Assembly (NCBI GenBank): GCA_027625915.1
Contig: JANTQA010000021.1
Coordinates: forward strand, 2,046,001-2,110,000
Source: Anaeramoeba flamelloides
Taxonomy: Eukaryota > Metamonada > Anaeramoebidae
Direction: 5' to 3'
DNA: 64,000 bases
A program made the position numbers and the translations under genes. Below are positions 38,446 through 49,901 of the stretch, one piece after another. The notes below the pieces were generated by a model that saw nothing but the letters and a program-made list of their open reading frames with translations, was not told where the DNA came from and did no database searches. Numbering within the stretch: the first letter of the stretch is position 1; every line of letters begins with the position of its first letter.

Positions 38446-40116
38446 ATTTAGTGGCTATCCCATCAGCTTTAATTCCACATTTAATCTTAATTTGCTTTAC
38501 TTTTTTAAATCTGAAAATACCTAGGCAAATTTAGCTTATTATAAGCAAAATCAAATGGATATCTTTTTCATTATTTTTTTAGATACAATCAAATAAACAA
38601 TTTAAATCAAATTATAAGGTAATAGTTAAGGTGATTGAATCAAAACATGAATGAATATTTTTTTTTTAATTCTTTTTGTTATTTAGTCTCAGTGTTTTCT
38701 TTGTTTTAATGTTTCGATTTTCATATTTTCATAAATTTCAATTTACAGACTTTAAACTTTATTGTAACCCTTTTTATTCAACAAACTGTAATTACTTGTT
38801 TGAAATTGTAACAATATTCAAAAAAAATTGTTGTGCGTGTGATTTTTTTTTATTACTTTTGAGGCAAATATATTAAGGTTTACAATCCCTGAAATTTGAA
38901 AAAAGATTATCTTGTGTAGGGTGTGAAAAGTATTTCAAACAAGTAACAATAGTTATTGGAAGATTGATAAAATATATTTTTCTTTTTATAAATCATCTTT
39001 GACTACTCCTTTCTCTGAGTTATTAAATAAATAAATTACCTTTTAAAATCTCTGAAAAACAACTACACTTTGGGTTGTATCCAATCCATAGATGGTAGAA
39101 TTGCTCAAATGTATCATTATACTAGATTTTTAGAAAATTCTTTGGTGAATAAGATCGATTTGTAAGGTTAAAGAACAATTATTTCAAAATAGTCAAAAAA
39201 TAATGAAAATATTTATGAAAAAAAAAGTTAAAAATTACAATCAAAAAACAAGAAAAAAAAAAAAACCTTACTGATTAACTTTTAAGATGTATAAAAATAT
39301 TCACTAATATTTTTTAAATCTTTTAAAATATTTTAAAAGTGAATTACTCCAGTAAGCTTTGAACTAATAAAATTTAAAATTTTAACAAACAAAAAATCAA
39401 AGAATTCCATAAAAACAGAATTCTATCTATTAATGTTAAACTGATACAAATTTTTTTTGATATTTTTTGTTTATTTAGTTTGGGATATCACACTTGAAGA
39501 ATTTATCACTCATTGTAATTTCTTTTACATATTTTGTTATATTTTAAAGATGAAATGTTAAATTTAATTTTATTTTTATTTCTCGAAATGTAATAAATAT
39601 GTTAATTTTAATAAATAATAATAATTTAATAATTTTCAATAGTTGATTAGTCTTATTAATATATCAATCAATTTTATATGTGTCTTAAAATTTTATCTGT
39701 CTTTGGAATTCAAAATTTTGATTTATCCTTTTTGTATATATTTAATCTCAAAGATAATACAAAATACACATATTTCTTTTTTTATTATTCATGTGATAGT
39801 TTTAAAAATATTCTAGTTGCACTTTAACTTAAATTTCCTAATTTATTTTTGAATTTAAATTTCAATTTATTTACTAAAATTACCACAATTTTTGAATTTA
39901 AATTCGGTTTTATATATAAGGATTATTGTATATTTCTGTTTATTATCATTATTACAAGAATTCATAAATTAATAAACAATTCAAATAATTTATTGTTTTT
40001 ATTTCATAATTATTTATTTCTAGCTTATATATCAATTAATTTAATAATAAATATTTAAAGTCTCTAATTTTTAACAAATTATTCAGATAATTACTATTAA
40101 ATTATTATTTACAGTT

Positions 40117-41010
40117 CTCGATCATGAAAAAATTTTTTCAAAAAAAAATAAAATTTTTGCTAATTTTACCATTTTTGAGAACTTCAATTAGAATAAACAC
40201 TATTGGTTAATAAAAGATCTTTGATCAAAAAATATTTTTCAAGATATGTTACAATTTAAGTTGGAAAAGCCAATTTTCCAGTAATATTTTTTTTTAATTT
40301 AATAGTAAAAAATTTGAAAAATTTTTTCTTTTAGCAAAGAGGTCATTTTATTATATTTTAATAGTATTTTAAATATGATGAATATATTTCAAAGAGCGAA
40401 TCAATTATTTTGACTATTAAGGAATTATTTGGTATTTTAAATTGGAAAAAATATTTTTTCTTTGATTTTCCGTTAGGTTTTCCAGAATTTCAAAGAATCG
40501 AGTAAAATCATAGATTTTAGTCAATTCTTTTGAATTTTGGAAAACCTAGGACACTTTCGTTAGTTTTTTTTTGATTTTTGAAATAAACTGAAAATTTTTA
40601 TAAATTTTCAGTTTATTCCAAAAAGTAAAAAAAAAAAACCTGGACACTTACAATATTTATCATCAATTATTTTTTTTTTCTGTGTTTGAGTTTTTTTAGA
40701 TGATAAGAGTGTTTTCAAAACTATTAGTTATTATCTCTTCAAAAAAATATCCTAAAGTTGAGTTTAAAGAAAATTCATTATCACATCCATTTAAAATTTT
40801 TTACCCTAAAATAGACCTTTTTTCTAGACTTGAGACTTTTAAAAAAGTTGGTTATACTAGCAACAATAAACACAATAGCCTCAAGAATTTTAAGAACTGA
40901 AATGTTGATTATGTTTTGAATCAACTCGATTAACAAGGATGAAATGATAATTGAAGTTTTATTTTTGTCTAACTTTTTTTTTTCAATTTTATTTTTTCAT
41001 TCTAGTGTTG
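40117..41010 (+). repeat. R1 dispersed repeat, copy 2, inserted in a LINE
   Basis: Collinear with 15690-16590 along its whole length. It keeps the longest version of the shared frame: MIRVFSKLLVIISSKKYPKV and SRLETFKKVGYTSNNKHN at 40700-40900. A- and B-type hairpin modules sit at 40471-40650. LINE sequence continues on both sides, so R1 entered the LINE. Confidence 0.78.
40471..40650. repeat. A+B hairpin modules inside R1 copy 2
   Basis: The A unit (40471-40557) has arms AGGTTTTCCAGAATTTCAAA and its mirror, ending AAAACCTAGGACACTTT. The B unit (40558-40650) has arms AATAAACTGAAAATTT and AAATTTTCAGTTTATT, ending AAACCTGGACACTT. Same site as in R1 copy 1. Confidence 0.8.
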
Positions 41011-42184
41011 TTAAATGTTTTTTTTAGATATTTTATAAAATTCAAAATTATAAGTGAAATTTTATTTAATTAATTACCTAAATATTTAATTTTTATTATT
41101 TTAAATTTTTAGATACAATTTTTTTCTCTTTATTAGTTTTTAATCCAAATTAAATAATAACTCCATATATCGAAGTTAATTGATGTTTATTTCCTTATAG
41201 AATTAAAATTAAATCATCTGATTAGATTTGATAATAATATCTTTATGGCCTAATTTTCAATAAAAGAAAAGGTAAAATTAGAGCAAATAAAATAGGAAAT
41301 AATTTATCACCTTAGAATATAACAAGTCCCTTCTCCTTGATAATATTTTAAGAAAAAAAAATTAAGAATTTCATTTAAAATAATTATTTGGATTATTTTT
41401 CGAATTATTTTTAAAAATATTTGTATCAAAAAAAAAAGGTTTGGTTATCTAAATTAACTTTTACAAAAATCATGTTATGTAATATCTTTCAAACAATTAT
41501 ATTTGGTATTAAAAAAACTGATTTTCAATTATTATAATTTTCTCAAATAACTTGAGAAATTTTTATATTATGTTTCAATTAAAGGTCCAATTTTTTTTTA
41601 AAAAAATTTTATATTAGGGAATTCTTTATGGTTATTAATATATTTATTATTGGTGAATATAAGTACCAATCTTTGTTTTATTATATTTCATATTTTCAAA
41701 AAAATTGTATTTTTTGATTTTAAATAAATAAATATCATTTTTTCAGTTGTAGATGATTGATTTGAATAAAATAAAGTTCCTATCTTTCTTTTATTTGTAA
41801 TTTTATCTTGATTACATAAATTTTCCACTTTTGATTTATCAGCTTCGTTCCACTAAACCATTTTTTGGGTATTAACATGCAATTTATTATCTTTTTTTAT
41901 AGTAACCCTAAATATTGTATCTATTGAAAGAATTTGTTATTGAAATTCAATTTCAACTTGACCTAGAAAAAAAAGTTTCGAAATGAAAAAAAAATATTAT
42001 TAAATTGATTTAAAATAAAATTACAATCAACAAAACTTAATATTATTTACGTTAAGATAATTTTATATATTCTTCATCTCTGTTATGAGTTGAACTTTTT
42101 ATTTTTATCACAAAATAGTACAAAATATTTAATTTTAAATTTTTTTGTAGGAAAAAATTGATCAATGTTATGATTATTCGAAGA

Positions 42185-42320
42185 AGAATATCAAGAAGTG
42201 TAAATTACATTCTAGACTATATTACATTTGAATTTTTGAAAAAAAAATAAATAAAAAAAAGGTGCGCGGGGGAGGGATACAGTAAATATTTCATGATTAT
42301 CTCTCAAAAAGGTATGCACA
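42185..42320 (+). repeat. R3 short dispersed repeat, copy 3
   Basis: AAGTGTAAATTACATTCTAG with a diverged 3' half containing a G-rich patch (GTGCGCGGGGGAGGG at 42262-42276). Confidence 0.5.
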
Positions 42321-42772
42321 GATTCTTTTTCTGCTAAAAAAAGTTAAAAGGAAAATTTAACAAGTAACAAAAAAAAAGTATTTTAGGTTTTTATTAGCGT
42401 CAAATAAGTAATTTATATAAAACAAACATTAATATATATATATATATATATATATTATTTATTTATGGACAATAAAAATGGTAACAACTGTATTTTTGGA
42501 TATTTTAGTTTAGTATGAATGGTATTCTTATATATATATCATTTATTAGATAGTTTATTAAATAGTATATTTTATTTTTTCTTTATAATCTATTTGTTTT
42601 TTTGAAAAAAAAAAAAGTCATTATATATTTCTCTTTTTTTTTACTTTTTTATTTTTTCAATTCTCCATAATGTCATATAAATTATATTAAATATTAGGAT
42701 GTATCTATTTTATGTTTTTCCACTTTATAAATCTTCTCAATAAAATGAAAAAATCAAAACAAAGAAGAAGTA

Positions 42773-42964
42773 TAGTCAGTTCCACTTTTAAGGCACAAAC
42801 TTTCAACAAAATTTAAGGCACAAAAAATCTCAAATTTAGGATCAAAATTTGTAATTTTTTTTTTTACAATTTATCTTACTAGAATCTAAATTTTGTGCCT
42901 TAATTTGAGGTTTTTTTGTGTCTTAAATTTCGATGCAGTTTGTGCCTAAAAGTAGAACTGACTG
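42773..42964. mobile_element. Palindromic Tc1/mariner-like MITE, copy 3
   Basis: Starts TAGTCAGTTCCACTTTTAAG and ends with mirrored AGTAGAACTGACTG, beside TA at 42771-42772 and 42965-42966. Same internal TTAAGGCAC and GTGCCTTAATTTGAG blocks as copy 2. Confidence 0.85.
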
Positions 42965-44168
42965 TAAAAAAGAATCAATTTTGGTTATATATTTTTAAGA
43001 TTCATCTGAAAAAAAAATTGAATAATTGAAAATTAGTTAGTTACTTTAATTTCTTTTAAAGGATGATATATAAAACATTATCAAAATGAAACCAATATTC
43101 TTATTCGTGTTATTTTGATGATTATTTTTTCTTTTATTTATTATCACTTGATCTTGATTATTAAAACTTATGGATTAATTAATGTTTTACTTTATTTTTT
43201 TTCTTTTTTCAACTATTTTCATAAAAATTACAATAAATGATAACTAATTCTTGATTATTTTATCTGGTTCATTTTGAAACAAATTTTGAAAATAAGCTTC
43301 ATTTAAAAAATTTAGCCAAACCCTTAATCAAAAATAGGAAAAAAAAAAAAAACAATTTATCATATTTTTCCGAACCTAATAAAAAACCACCTTAAATTTA
43401 ACCGATTATTAATGTTATAATAAGTAATCATTTTTATCTAAATAAAAGAAAAAAAATATAAAACCCAAATAAAAATCGATCTGTCTCATAAAAGAGGAAA
43501 AGAGCAAAAAAAAAAAATTTATCTGTAAATTTTTTTAAATTTCGCCCATAATAATTGAATGATCGATCAAATAATAATATACCATCAAGCAATTGTATGT
43601 GATTTTTCTATTTTAACAAATTCAACACTAAACTTCTATCAACCATCGAAAAAAAAATTCCCTATCAAACGAAACAGATTACATACCAGGAAAACAGGAA
43701 ATAAAACAAAAGAAAAAAAGAAAAAAAAAGAAATAGTTCATAAAAATCAAAATTATTTCCAAATCGAATGTAAAGCATGGTACTGTTATTCTTCCAAATG
43801 TTTAATTTGTGTCAAAATTTTTTGAATTTAGTTTGTTTAAAATTTTTCAAAAATCTAAACAATTAGTTGAATTTTGTTATTATTAAAACAATTAATAAAA
43901 AATGATCAAAAAATAAAAACTTTCTTTTTACTAAAAATATTTCAAAAAAAGTCAAAAAAAAAAAAAAAAAATAAACTTGTAAATATTTTTTTTAATTCTT
44001 CAACGTTATAATAAAAAAAATTGATAATATTTGATTTATTTTTGAGATTTTAAGAATTTACCATTTATAATGGAAAATATTTTAGTGATAAAAAGTATAC
44101 CAAATAATATAAGAGTATATCAAAAGCAAGTACTGAAATTTTAATTTTAGAGAATTCTTTTTATTTAC

Positions 44169-47100
44169 CTATTTTTTTTCTTTTCTCTTTCCCTTTTCTT
44201 TTTTCTTTCTTTTTTCTTTTCCTTTGTTTCCATCAACTTTTTTATCTTTTCGCTTTTTCTTTTTTTTCTTTGTATTACTTTCTTGATCTTGTTTGAATTT
44301 TTCATTCTCATTTTTGTTCTTTTTAGATCTTGATTTTCTTTTTGAGTCCTTTTGAAGAGAATCTTTTGATGATGATCCATTTTTTCTATTTTTTTCAAAT
44401 GTAGGCGATGATTTTTTCTGGATTAATTTAAATAAATTGATAAATTTTTTTTGGAATTTTTTTGAAGCAAATATTACATTAATTGGAGGTTTATTTTTGA
44501 TTTTGATTTTAATTTTTTTTGAAGAAGATTTTGGATATTTGAGATTTATTTTTGACATTTTATATTTGATAATTTCTTGGCCATCTAGTTTTGTTAAGAA
44601 ATAACCATCTTTTTTTAAAGCTAAAACACCTTTTGATATGATGTTACCATTAGTATCCGTGAATTTAATTGATTTAAATTGTTGTGAAATAGGATTAAAT
44701 TCTTCATTTTTTGGGTTTATGTTTCTATACTTTTTCCTGTTAATATCCATACACTTGTGTTTGAAATCGTGAATTTTGAATTCTGAATTAAATTGGAATA
44801 CGTATTCTTTTTTATTTGATAACGTAAGTATTCCGTTTAATTGATCTTTATTAATTACAAAATCTTGAATTGCTGAATATTGGATTTTTTTTCTATTTTT
44901 TTCAGTATCTAAAATTAATAATTTTTTAGTCAATATTATTTTACCAAATTCATTTTTTATTCTTAAATTCTCATCTAAAATTTTAATATTAAATGAAGTA
45001 ATCATTGGGTTTTGTTTCCCATTATATAAATTTTCATAAGATTCTAGGTTTCTTTTAAATTTTCTAATTAATTGTTCAAATTTATTTTCTTTTTGATGAT
45101 TAATTAATGCAAAAGCTATTGTTCCCTTCCCATCTGTATCATCATCATCACCATCATCATCATCATTCTCGTTATCAGTATTTTCATTTTTTATTTTATT
45201 TTTATTTTTCAAAATAATTTCAAAACTTTTTTGTTCATTAGAATTTATTTTTAAATCGATATCAAAATAATAAAATTTATCTATTTCCTCTTGTTCATTT
45301 TGGCTTTCTTTAATAAATTGGATATAATCGTGTGTTAAAAAAACAACCCCTTGATTTAATCTTTCTAAGGTATTTTTTTTAATAAAATGGATCTTGTATT
45401 GATTTATTCTTTTCAGATCTAAAATGGTTTTGGTATCGAAATATATAATTGATTTTTTAAAAAGATTACATTCGTTTATATTTCCAAAACTTAAATCTAT
45501 TATTTCCCCACTAAGGAATTGTAAATACAATAATTTTCTATTCGACAAATCGCCATATAATCTATGGCCCAATAATGAATAAGAATCGATTTTAATTTTA
45601 TCATTGCCCCCCACATTATTATCATCTTTGCTGTTGTGACCTTTTTTATTAACTTCGTAAAAATGATCAACTGAATTGTTTAATGGGTCTATTTCAATTA
45701 ATTCATTTAATTTATTCATTTCATTTTTAATAAAAAAATGAATCTTCCCCACTGAAAAGCTGACTTTTAAATCACCTAGAAATTTATTATCTTTCATTGT
45801 TGCAATCAGAAAATTTTTTTTAAATAAATATTTTCCGTTGTCAATTAATAGTGTTTGATATTTGTTATAAGATGAAATAAAATGTTTGCAATGGGATTGC
45901 TCTTTAAATGAAAATCTAATAAACGAATTATTCATTAAAATTAAATCGATTTCTGTATGGCAATTGCCCACGTACATTAATTTATATTGTAATTGATAAA
46001 ACAGTTCAATATTATTATTTTGTGTTTTAATAAGAAAGCAATCCGATTTTAATATAATTTTACAGGCGGTAAATCCATTTGTTGATTTAACGCTACAATC
46101 AAAAACTAGATTGTCTTTTAGTTCATTTTGAAGACATTTGTTTCTTTTGATAGTAAAATCTAAATTAAACCCGATGCGTTTTTCAACAGTTGGGAATCCC
46201 AAAATTAAATAATGAAATTCATCAATATTAAAATGAACACTTAAACATCTTTTCTGGTGGAAATATAATCTTGAAAATAAACTGTAATTTCTCCTTATAA
46301 TTTCATTTTGAAATTTGATTTCAAAATGCTTTTTAAATAATCTGATCTCACAATTACAACTATATTCTCCAAGAGAATTATAAAGAGCAGGGTAATAAAT
46401 TGTTTTTGGCAACCCCTTTAATTCTAAAATTTTTGAATTTAATTTTTCATTTGTAATTAAATTGAGATTTTCATTTTCTTGTATGAATGGCATATCTTCA
46501 TCATGTTCTTCTCCACCTGTATTTTTTTTATTTTGATCTTTTTTTAATTTTTTTTTTCCTTTTTCTTTTTCCATTTCCATTTCTTTTTCCATTTCCATTT
46601 CTTTTTGATCTTGGGGTGGCTTCATATTTTTAACTTGTTTTTTTTTATCTGGATTTTTTGTTGGATAATTAAATTTTGATTTTTTTAAATTATGTGGTTG
46701 AAAATAACCAGAAATGAATTGGGTTTCAAATTGTTTAATATTTTCTTTTATTTGAGCATTTGAATCTATTAATTGAGTTATTGGGTATTTTTTCATTTTT
46801 TTTAAATTTAGTGATTTTCTCCAAAAGACCAAAAAACTATTTAATATAAAGTCTCGTTGTTTGGAATTTTCAGTAAAGCAAATTATTTTTTCATTATTAA
46901 TTCCCAAATCAAAAACAAAAATTGTCGAGATTGGATGAATAATTATTCTTTGTCCATATTTATAATTAGAATGAAAAAAATATTTTTCTTTTACCGTTTG
47001 GTCAATTTTGATACTAAAATCGTCGATATTAAAAGAAATTTCAGCTGGTATTTTTTGATAATTTTTCGCAGTATCCCTTTCCTTATTATTATTTGGTTGC

Positions 47101-48557
47101 TTTTTTTTCAAAATAATGTTAATTTTAAAATCGATAAAACCATTTTTTACAATATTATTGATAAATGTTGAAATTTGTTTTTCTTGTTCTTGGGTATTAA
47201 AAAGTATTAGGCCATTATTTAAAATGTCATTACTATAAACCGACCACCATCTTAATTCCTGAACTATTGGTGCTTTGCCTTTGAGTGGGACCCAACCAAT
47301 TCGAAATGAATTATTATGATCAATCCTCTCTTTTTCTTTTGTATTCAATTTGATAAACAAATTCTCATTGTTTAAATCATTTTCACTTCCACTTCCACTT
47401 CCTCTTTCTCTTCCTCTTTCCCTTTCATTTGTTTTTTCATTTTGGTTGTTGTTTTCATTTTGATTTATGTTTTTGCAATTTGGATTTTTTACTAATAATT
47501 TTTCAATAGGTATCCTAAACATCCAAGATCTGGTAGAATTATAATTTTGATTAATTTGTAGTTTCTTATTTTTTTGAAAAGTTCTTGTGTTATTTCTCGT
47601 TATAAACAACCTTATTGTTTTACAAACAATTTGACATGATAGTTTGGAAGAAAACCTGAAAAGGATTGAGTGTTGAATATTTTCAAATTTAAAAGTGATT
47701 TCTGCATAAAAAAATTTTCTCATTTGCTTTGTTTTTAGAACCTTTTTTGAGATCTTGTGAATTTCAAGTGTGCACTTTAACCAAAAAAGTGAGAAATCCT
47801 CTTTTTCTTCAGTTAAAATTGTTAACGAATTATTATTTAATTGAAGCGAAACCGGAGAAACTTGATCTTTGGAATCAACAACTGAGCAACTAAAACACGC
47901 TTTGCCTTGGTGCGCTAATCTTAAAGAAACGGCTTCTTTTTCATATTTTGTTCCCAAAATTGTTCCTGAAATTCTTCCAGTTATTAAAACAGGTGGCTGG
48001 TACCATTGAAACATATGAAACGTTTTACAAATCAATTCTGATTGTTGGATGTTATTAGCTAATAAAGTAAGGTGGTTGGTTCTGCTTTGATCTTCATCTT
48101 CTTCTTGAATTTCATCAGTATCAGGGTTGTTCTTGATCACCGAACAATAAAAAAGTTGAACAGAATTGGAATTGTTTTGTAAAAGTTTAGCTTGAGGCTT
48201 CGATCGTGAAGAAAAATATTTGTATTTGATTAGCTTGTTAGTTGATCCTTGGATCACGACCTGAAAATAATTAGATCTTAATTGTAGAATTCCTGGTAGT
48301 TTGTCTTTGAAACCAGTGCTTTTTGGTTGAACAAAAACAGGAAAATCAGCAAATCCTGCAGAAAACAATTGACAGACTAACTGATTGTTTTTGCAATTTG
48401 GATGCAATGTTCTTGTTGTTTGTGGTGGTTGGATATCATTGTAATTATTATTCACTTCTTTTTTTGGCTCTTCTAAATGTTCAGACCATTCTTCTTCAAT
48501 CAATTGTTTGGAGGAAGTTAAGTATTTTTTAAGTTTTAGAAAATCTTCATTAGACAT
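44169..48557 (-). CDS. Large protein of tandem PH-like modules, unnamed
   Basis: 1462 residues in one uninterrupted exon, ATG at 48557. I do not recognise a named family. By eye the chain is about ten units of 100-150 residues, each a run of short beta-strand-like segments closed by an aromatic/basic helix-like stretch: for example KIICFTENSKQRDFILNSFL, FRFSFKEQSHCKHFISSYN, VFQFNSEFKIHDFKHKCMDI and NVIFASKKFQKKFINLFKLI. That is the shape of PH/PH-like domains (strands ending in a C-terminal helix), though the usual helix Trp is mostly Phe or absent. Units are separated by low-complexity linkers (Arg/Glu/Gly near 380-400, KEKEMEMEK near 655-680, an Asp run near 1130-1150). The tail after 1390 is Lys/Arg/Ser-rich. 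A lipid- or protein-binding scaffold is inference only. Confidence 0.8.
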   Translation of the reverse strand: MSNEDFLKLKKYLTSSKQLIEEEWSEHLEEPKKEVNNNYNDIQPPQTTRTLHPNCKNNQLVCQLFSAGFADFPVFVQPKSTGFKDKLPGILQLRSNYFQVVIQGSTNKLIKYKYFSSRSKPQAKLLQNNSNSVQLFYCSVIKNNPDTDEIQEEDEDQSRTNHLTLLANNIQQSELICKTFHMFQWYQPPVLITGRISGTILGTKYEKEAVSLRLAHQGKACFSCSVVDSKDQVSPVSLQLNNNSLTILTEEKEDFSLFWLKCTLEIHKISKKVLKTKQMRKFFYAEITFKFENIQHSILFRFSSKLSCQIVCKTIRLFITRNNTRTFQKNKKLQINQNYNSTRSWMFRIPIEKLLVKNPNCKNINQNENNNQNEKTNERERGRERGSGSGSENDLNNENLFIKLNTKEKERIDHNNSFRIGWVPLKGKAPIVQELRWWSVYSNDILNNGLILFNTQEQEKQISTFINNIVKNGFIDFKINIILKKKQPNNNKERDTAKNYQKIPAEISFNIDDFSIKIDQTVKEKYFFHSNYKYGQRIIIHPISTIFVFDLGINNEKIICFTENSKQRDFILNSFLVFWRKSLNLKKMKKYPITQLIDSNAQIKENIKQFETQFISGYFQPHNLKKSKFNYPTKNPDKKKQVKNMKPPQDQKEMEMEKEMEMEKEKGKKKLKKDQNKKNTGGEEHDEDMPFIQENENLNLITNEKLNSKILELKGLPKTIYYPALYNSLGEYSCNCEIRLFKKHFEIKFQNEIIRRNYSLFSRLYFHQKRCLSVHFNIDEFHYLILGFPTVEKRIGFNLDFTIKRNKCLQNELKDNLVFDCSVKSTNGFTACKIILKSDCFLIKTQNNNIELFYQLQYKLMYVGNCHTEIDLILMNNSFIRFSFKEQSHCKHFISSYNKYQTLLIDNGKYLFKKNFLIATMKDNKFLGDLKVSFSVGKIHFFIKNEMNKLNELIEIDPLNNSVDHFYEVNKKGHNSKDDNNVGGNDKIKIDSYSLLGHRLYGDLSNRKLLYLQFLSGEIIDLSFGNINECNLFKKSIIYFDTKTILDLKRINQYKIHFIKKNTLERLNQGVVFLTHDYIQFIKESQNEQEEIDKFYYFDIDLKINSNEQKSFEIILKNKNKIKNENTDNENDDDDGDDDDTDGKGTIAFALINHQKENKFEQLIRKFKRNLESYENLYNGKQNPMITSFNIKILDENLRIKNEFGKIILTKKLLILDTEKNRKKIQYSAIQDFVINKDQLNGILTLSNKKEYVFQFNSEFKIHDFKHKCMDINRKKYRNINPKNEEFNPISQQFKSIKFTDTNGNIISKGVLALKKDGYFLTKLDGQEIIKYKMSKINLKYPKSSSKKIKIKIKNKPPINVIFASKKFQKKFINLFKLIQKKSSPTFEKNRKNGSSSKDSLQKDSKRKSRSKKNKNENEKFKQDQESNTKKKKKKRKDKKVDGNKGKEKRKKKEKGKRKEKK

Positions 48558-49142
48558 TCGAAAAAGGATTCACAAATAATTTTGTTCGAAAAAAGAAAGA
48601 AAAAGAAAAAGAAAAAAAATGAAACTCTTTTGAAATATTTTTTATCTTGGTTTTAGTTTCTATGAACATTTGAGCTCAGTATTTTCACTAAAAATATTAC
48701 AGTTCCCTTCTTTGGTTTTGGGTTTGATTGTAAGTTACAATTTAGTTATTTGAGATTAAAATTGTCATAATGGTTCACTTTTTCATATTTTTTTTCTCAT
48801 AAACAAAGAGAATAAATTTTCGAATTGAAGATCCCTTTTTTGGTGGAATTTTATATTCTTCAATTTGTGTCAAAGTACCTTTTTCTTTTGTATAATAATC
48901 TAACTTATTATTTACTGGTATTTGAATTCTAAATGGGAAAGAATTTTCACTCCCTTTTCCATATTTTTTTTTTATAAATATAGTTCTTAAAGAAAGAGGT
49001 TCTCGATCTATGTTCTCTATCTATGTTCTCTTAAAAAAGAGAAATTAAAAATGAAGTGAAAAAAAATCCCATTTATTATTCAAATACCAGTATTTAAAGA
49101 AAAGTAAACAGAAAAGAAAAATTAAATTATTTTTGAATTTAA

Positions 49143-49901
49143 GGGATTAGCGTCACCATAGATTTCTCTATAATCAAAGTATGTTGTAATTGGGTTACAA
49201 ATGATATTTGTACACCAGAGCTCTAATAGGCATCAAATAGCTCTAAAAAATCTATTATAAATCTTATTGCACAATAAATTATTACATTTTTTACCAAGGA
49301 TCACAATAAAACAATTTCATTTAGGAAAAATTTTTTTTAATTCCTTCTCCGAATCTAAAAATAGAAACCCAAAATACAGTATTCTGATATTTGATAATTC
49401 AGATTTAGAACTTCCAAAAGTAACCATTTTAATAATTTTTGAATTTCAAAGATTAACTCAATAATCATCAACATAAAAGTACAAAGACTGATTCGTTTTG
49501 TTTGCTTTTGATAAAGATACTTATAGCATCAATATATTTGCATGATTTGAGAAATAATTTGTCAAAAAATTTTATTGGTTAATTATCTAATTTTTTAAAA
49601 AAAAACAAATTTTTTAGTAACTAATCTACATTTCGCCATAAATTTATGAAAGATATTTTATGATTTTTTAGTCTGTATATTGATAATTCAACCTTTAAAT
49701 TTATGGAAAAATGCAGATTTTATTCTGAAATTTCTGGATTTTTTACTAATACATAGATCCTTTTTAATTGATGAAATCAACAAATATTACTACTTGATTA
49801 ATCGATTTTTTAGAGACATTTGAACCATGTAACACTAATGTAGTTACGTTCAATAACAACATACTTTGATCATAGGCTTCTCCTTGGTAGACGCTAATCC
49901 C
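49143..49901. mobile_element. Possible 759-bp TTAA-flanked element
   Basis: Ends GGGATTAGCGTCACC and (reverse complement of right end) GGGATTAGCGTCTACC both border TTAA (49139-49142 and 49902-49905). The inverted similarity continues with ATCAAAGTATGTTGT. The interior overlaps R2-like sequence, so the limits are uncertain. Confidence 0.5.

Larger units (their letters stand above)
39840..42000 (-). mobile_element. LINE copy interrupted by an R1 repeat
   Basis: 41020-41400 on the minus strand matches the RT region of the copy at 13040-15005 (GEGISKF-like and catalytic-box surroundings). 39840-40110 matches 13690-13990. Further 5' (41560-41960) a frame reading NEADKSKVENLCNQDKI and KIGTLFYSNQSS looks like the linker before the RT. 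Decayed. Confidence 0.62.
38446..44168. other. Gene-free region between YjbQ and the PH-like array gene
   Basis: Holds a minus-strand LINE copy (39840-42000) split by an R1 repeat (40117-41010), an R3 repeat (42185-42320), a TA tract (42432-42455) and a palindromic MITE (42773-42964). A Lys-rich 88-codon plus-strand frame at 43559-43825 could be a small gene but shows no domain. Nothing recognised in 38450-39830 or 43000-43550. Confidence 0.55.

Noticed and set aside
43559-43825. 88-codon Lys-rich plus-strand frame
   Set aside because: No domain, no splice or promoter support, and Lys-rich frames arise easily in this A-rich sequence.
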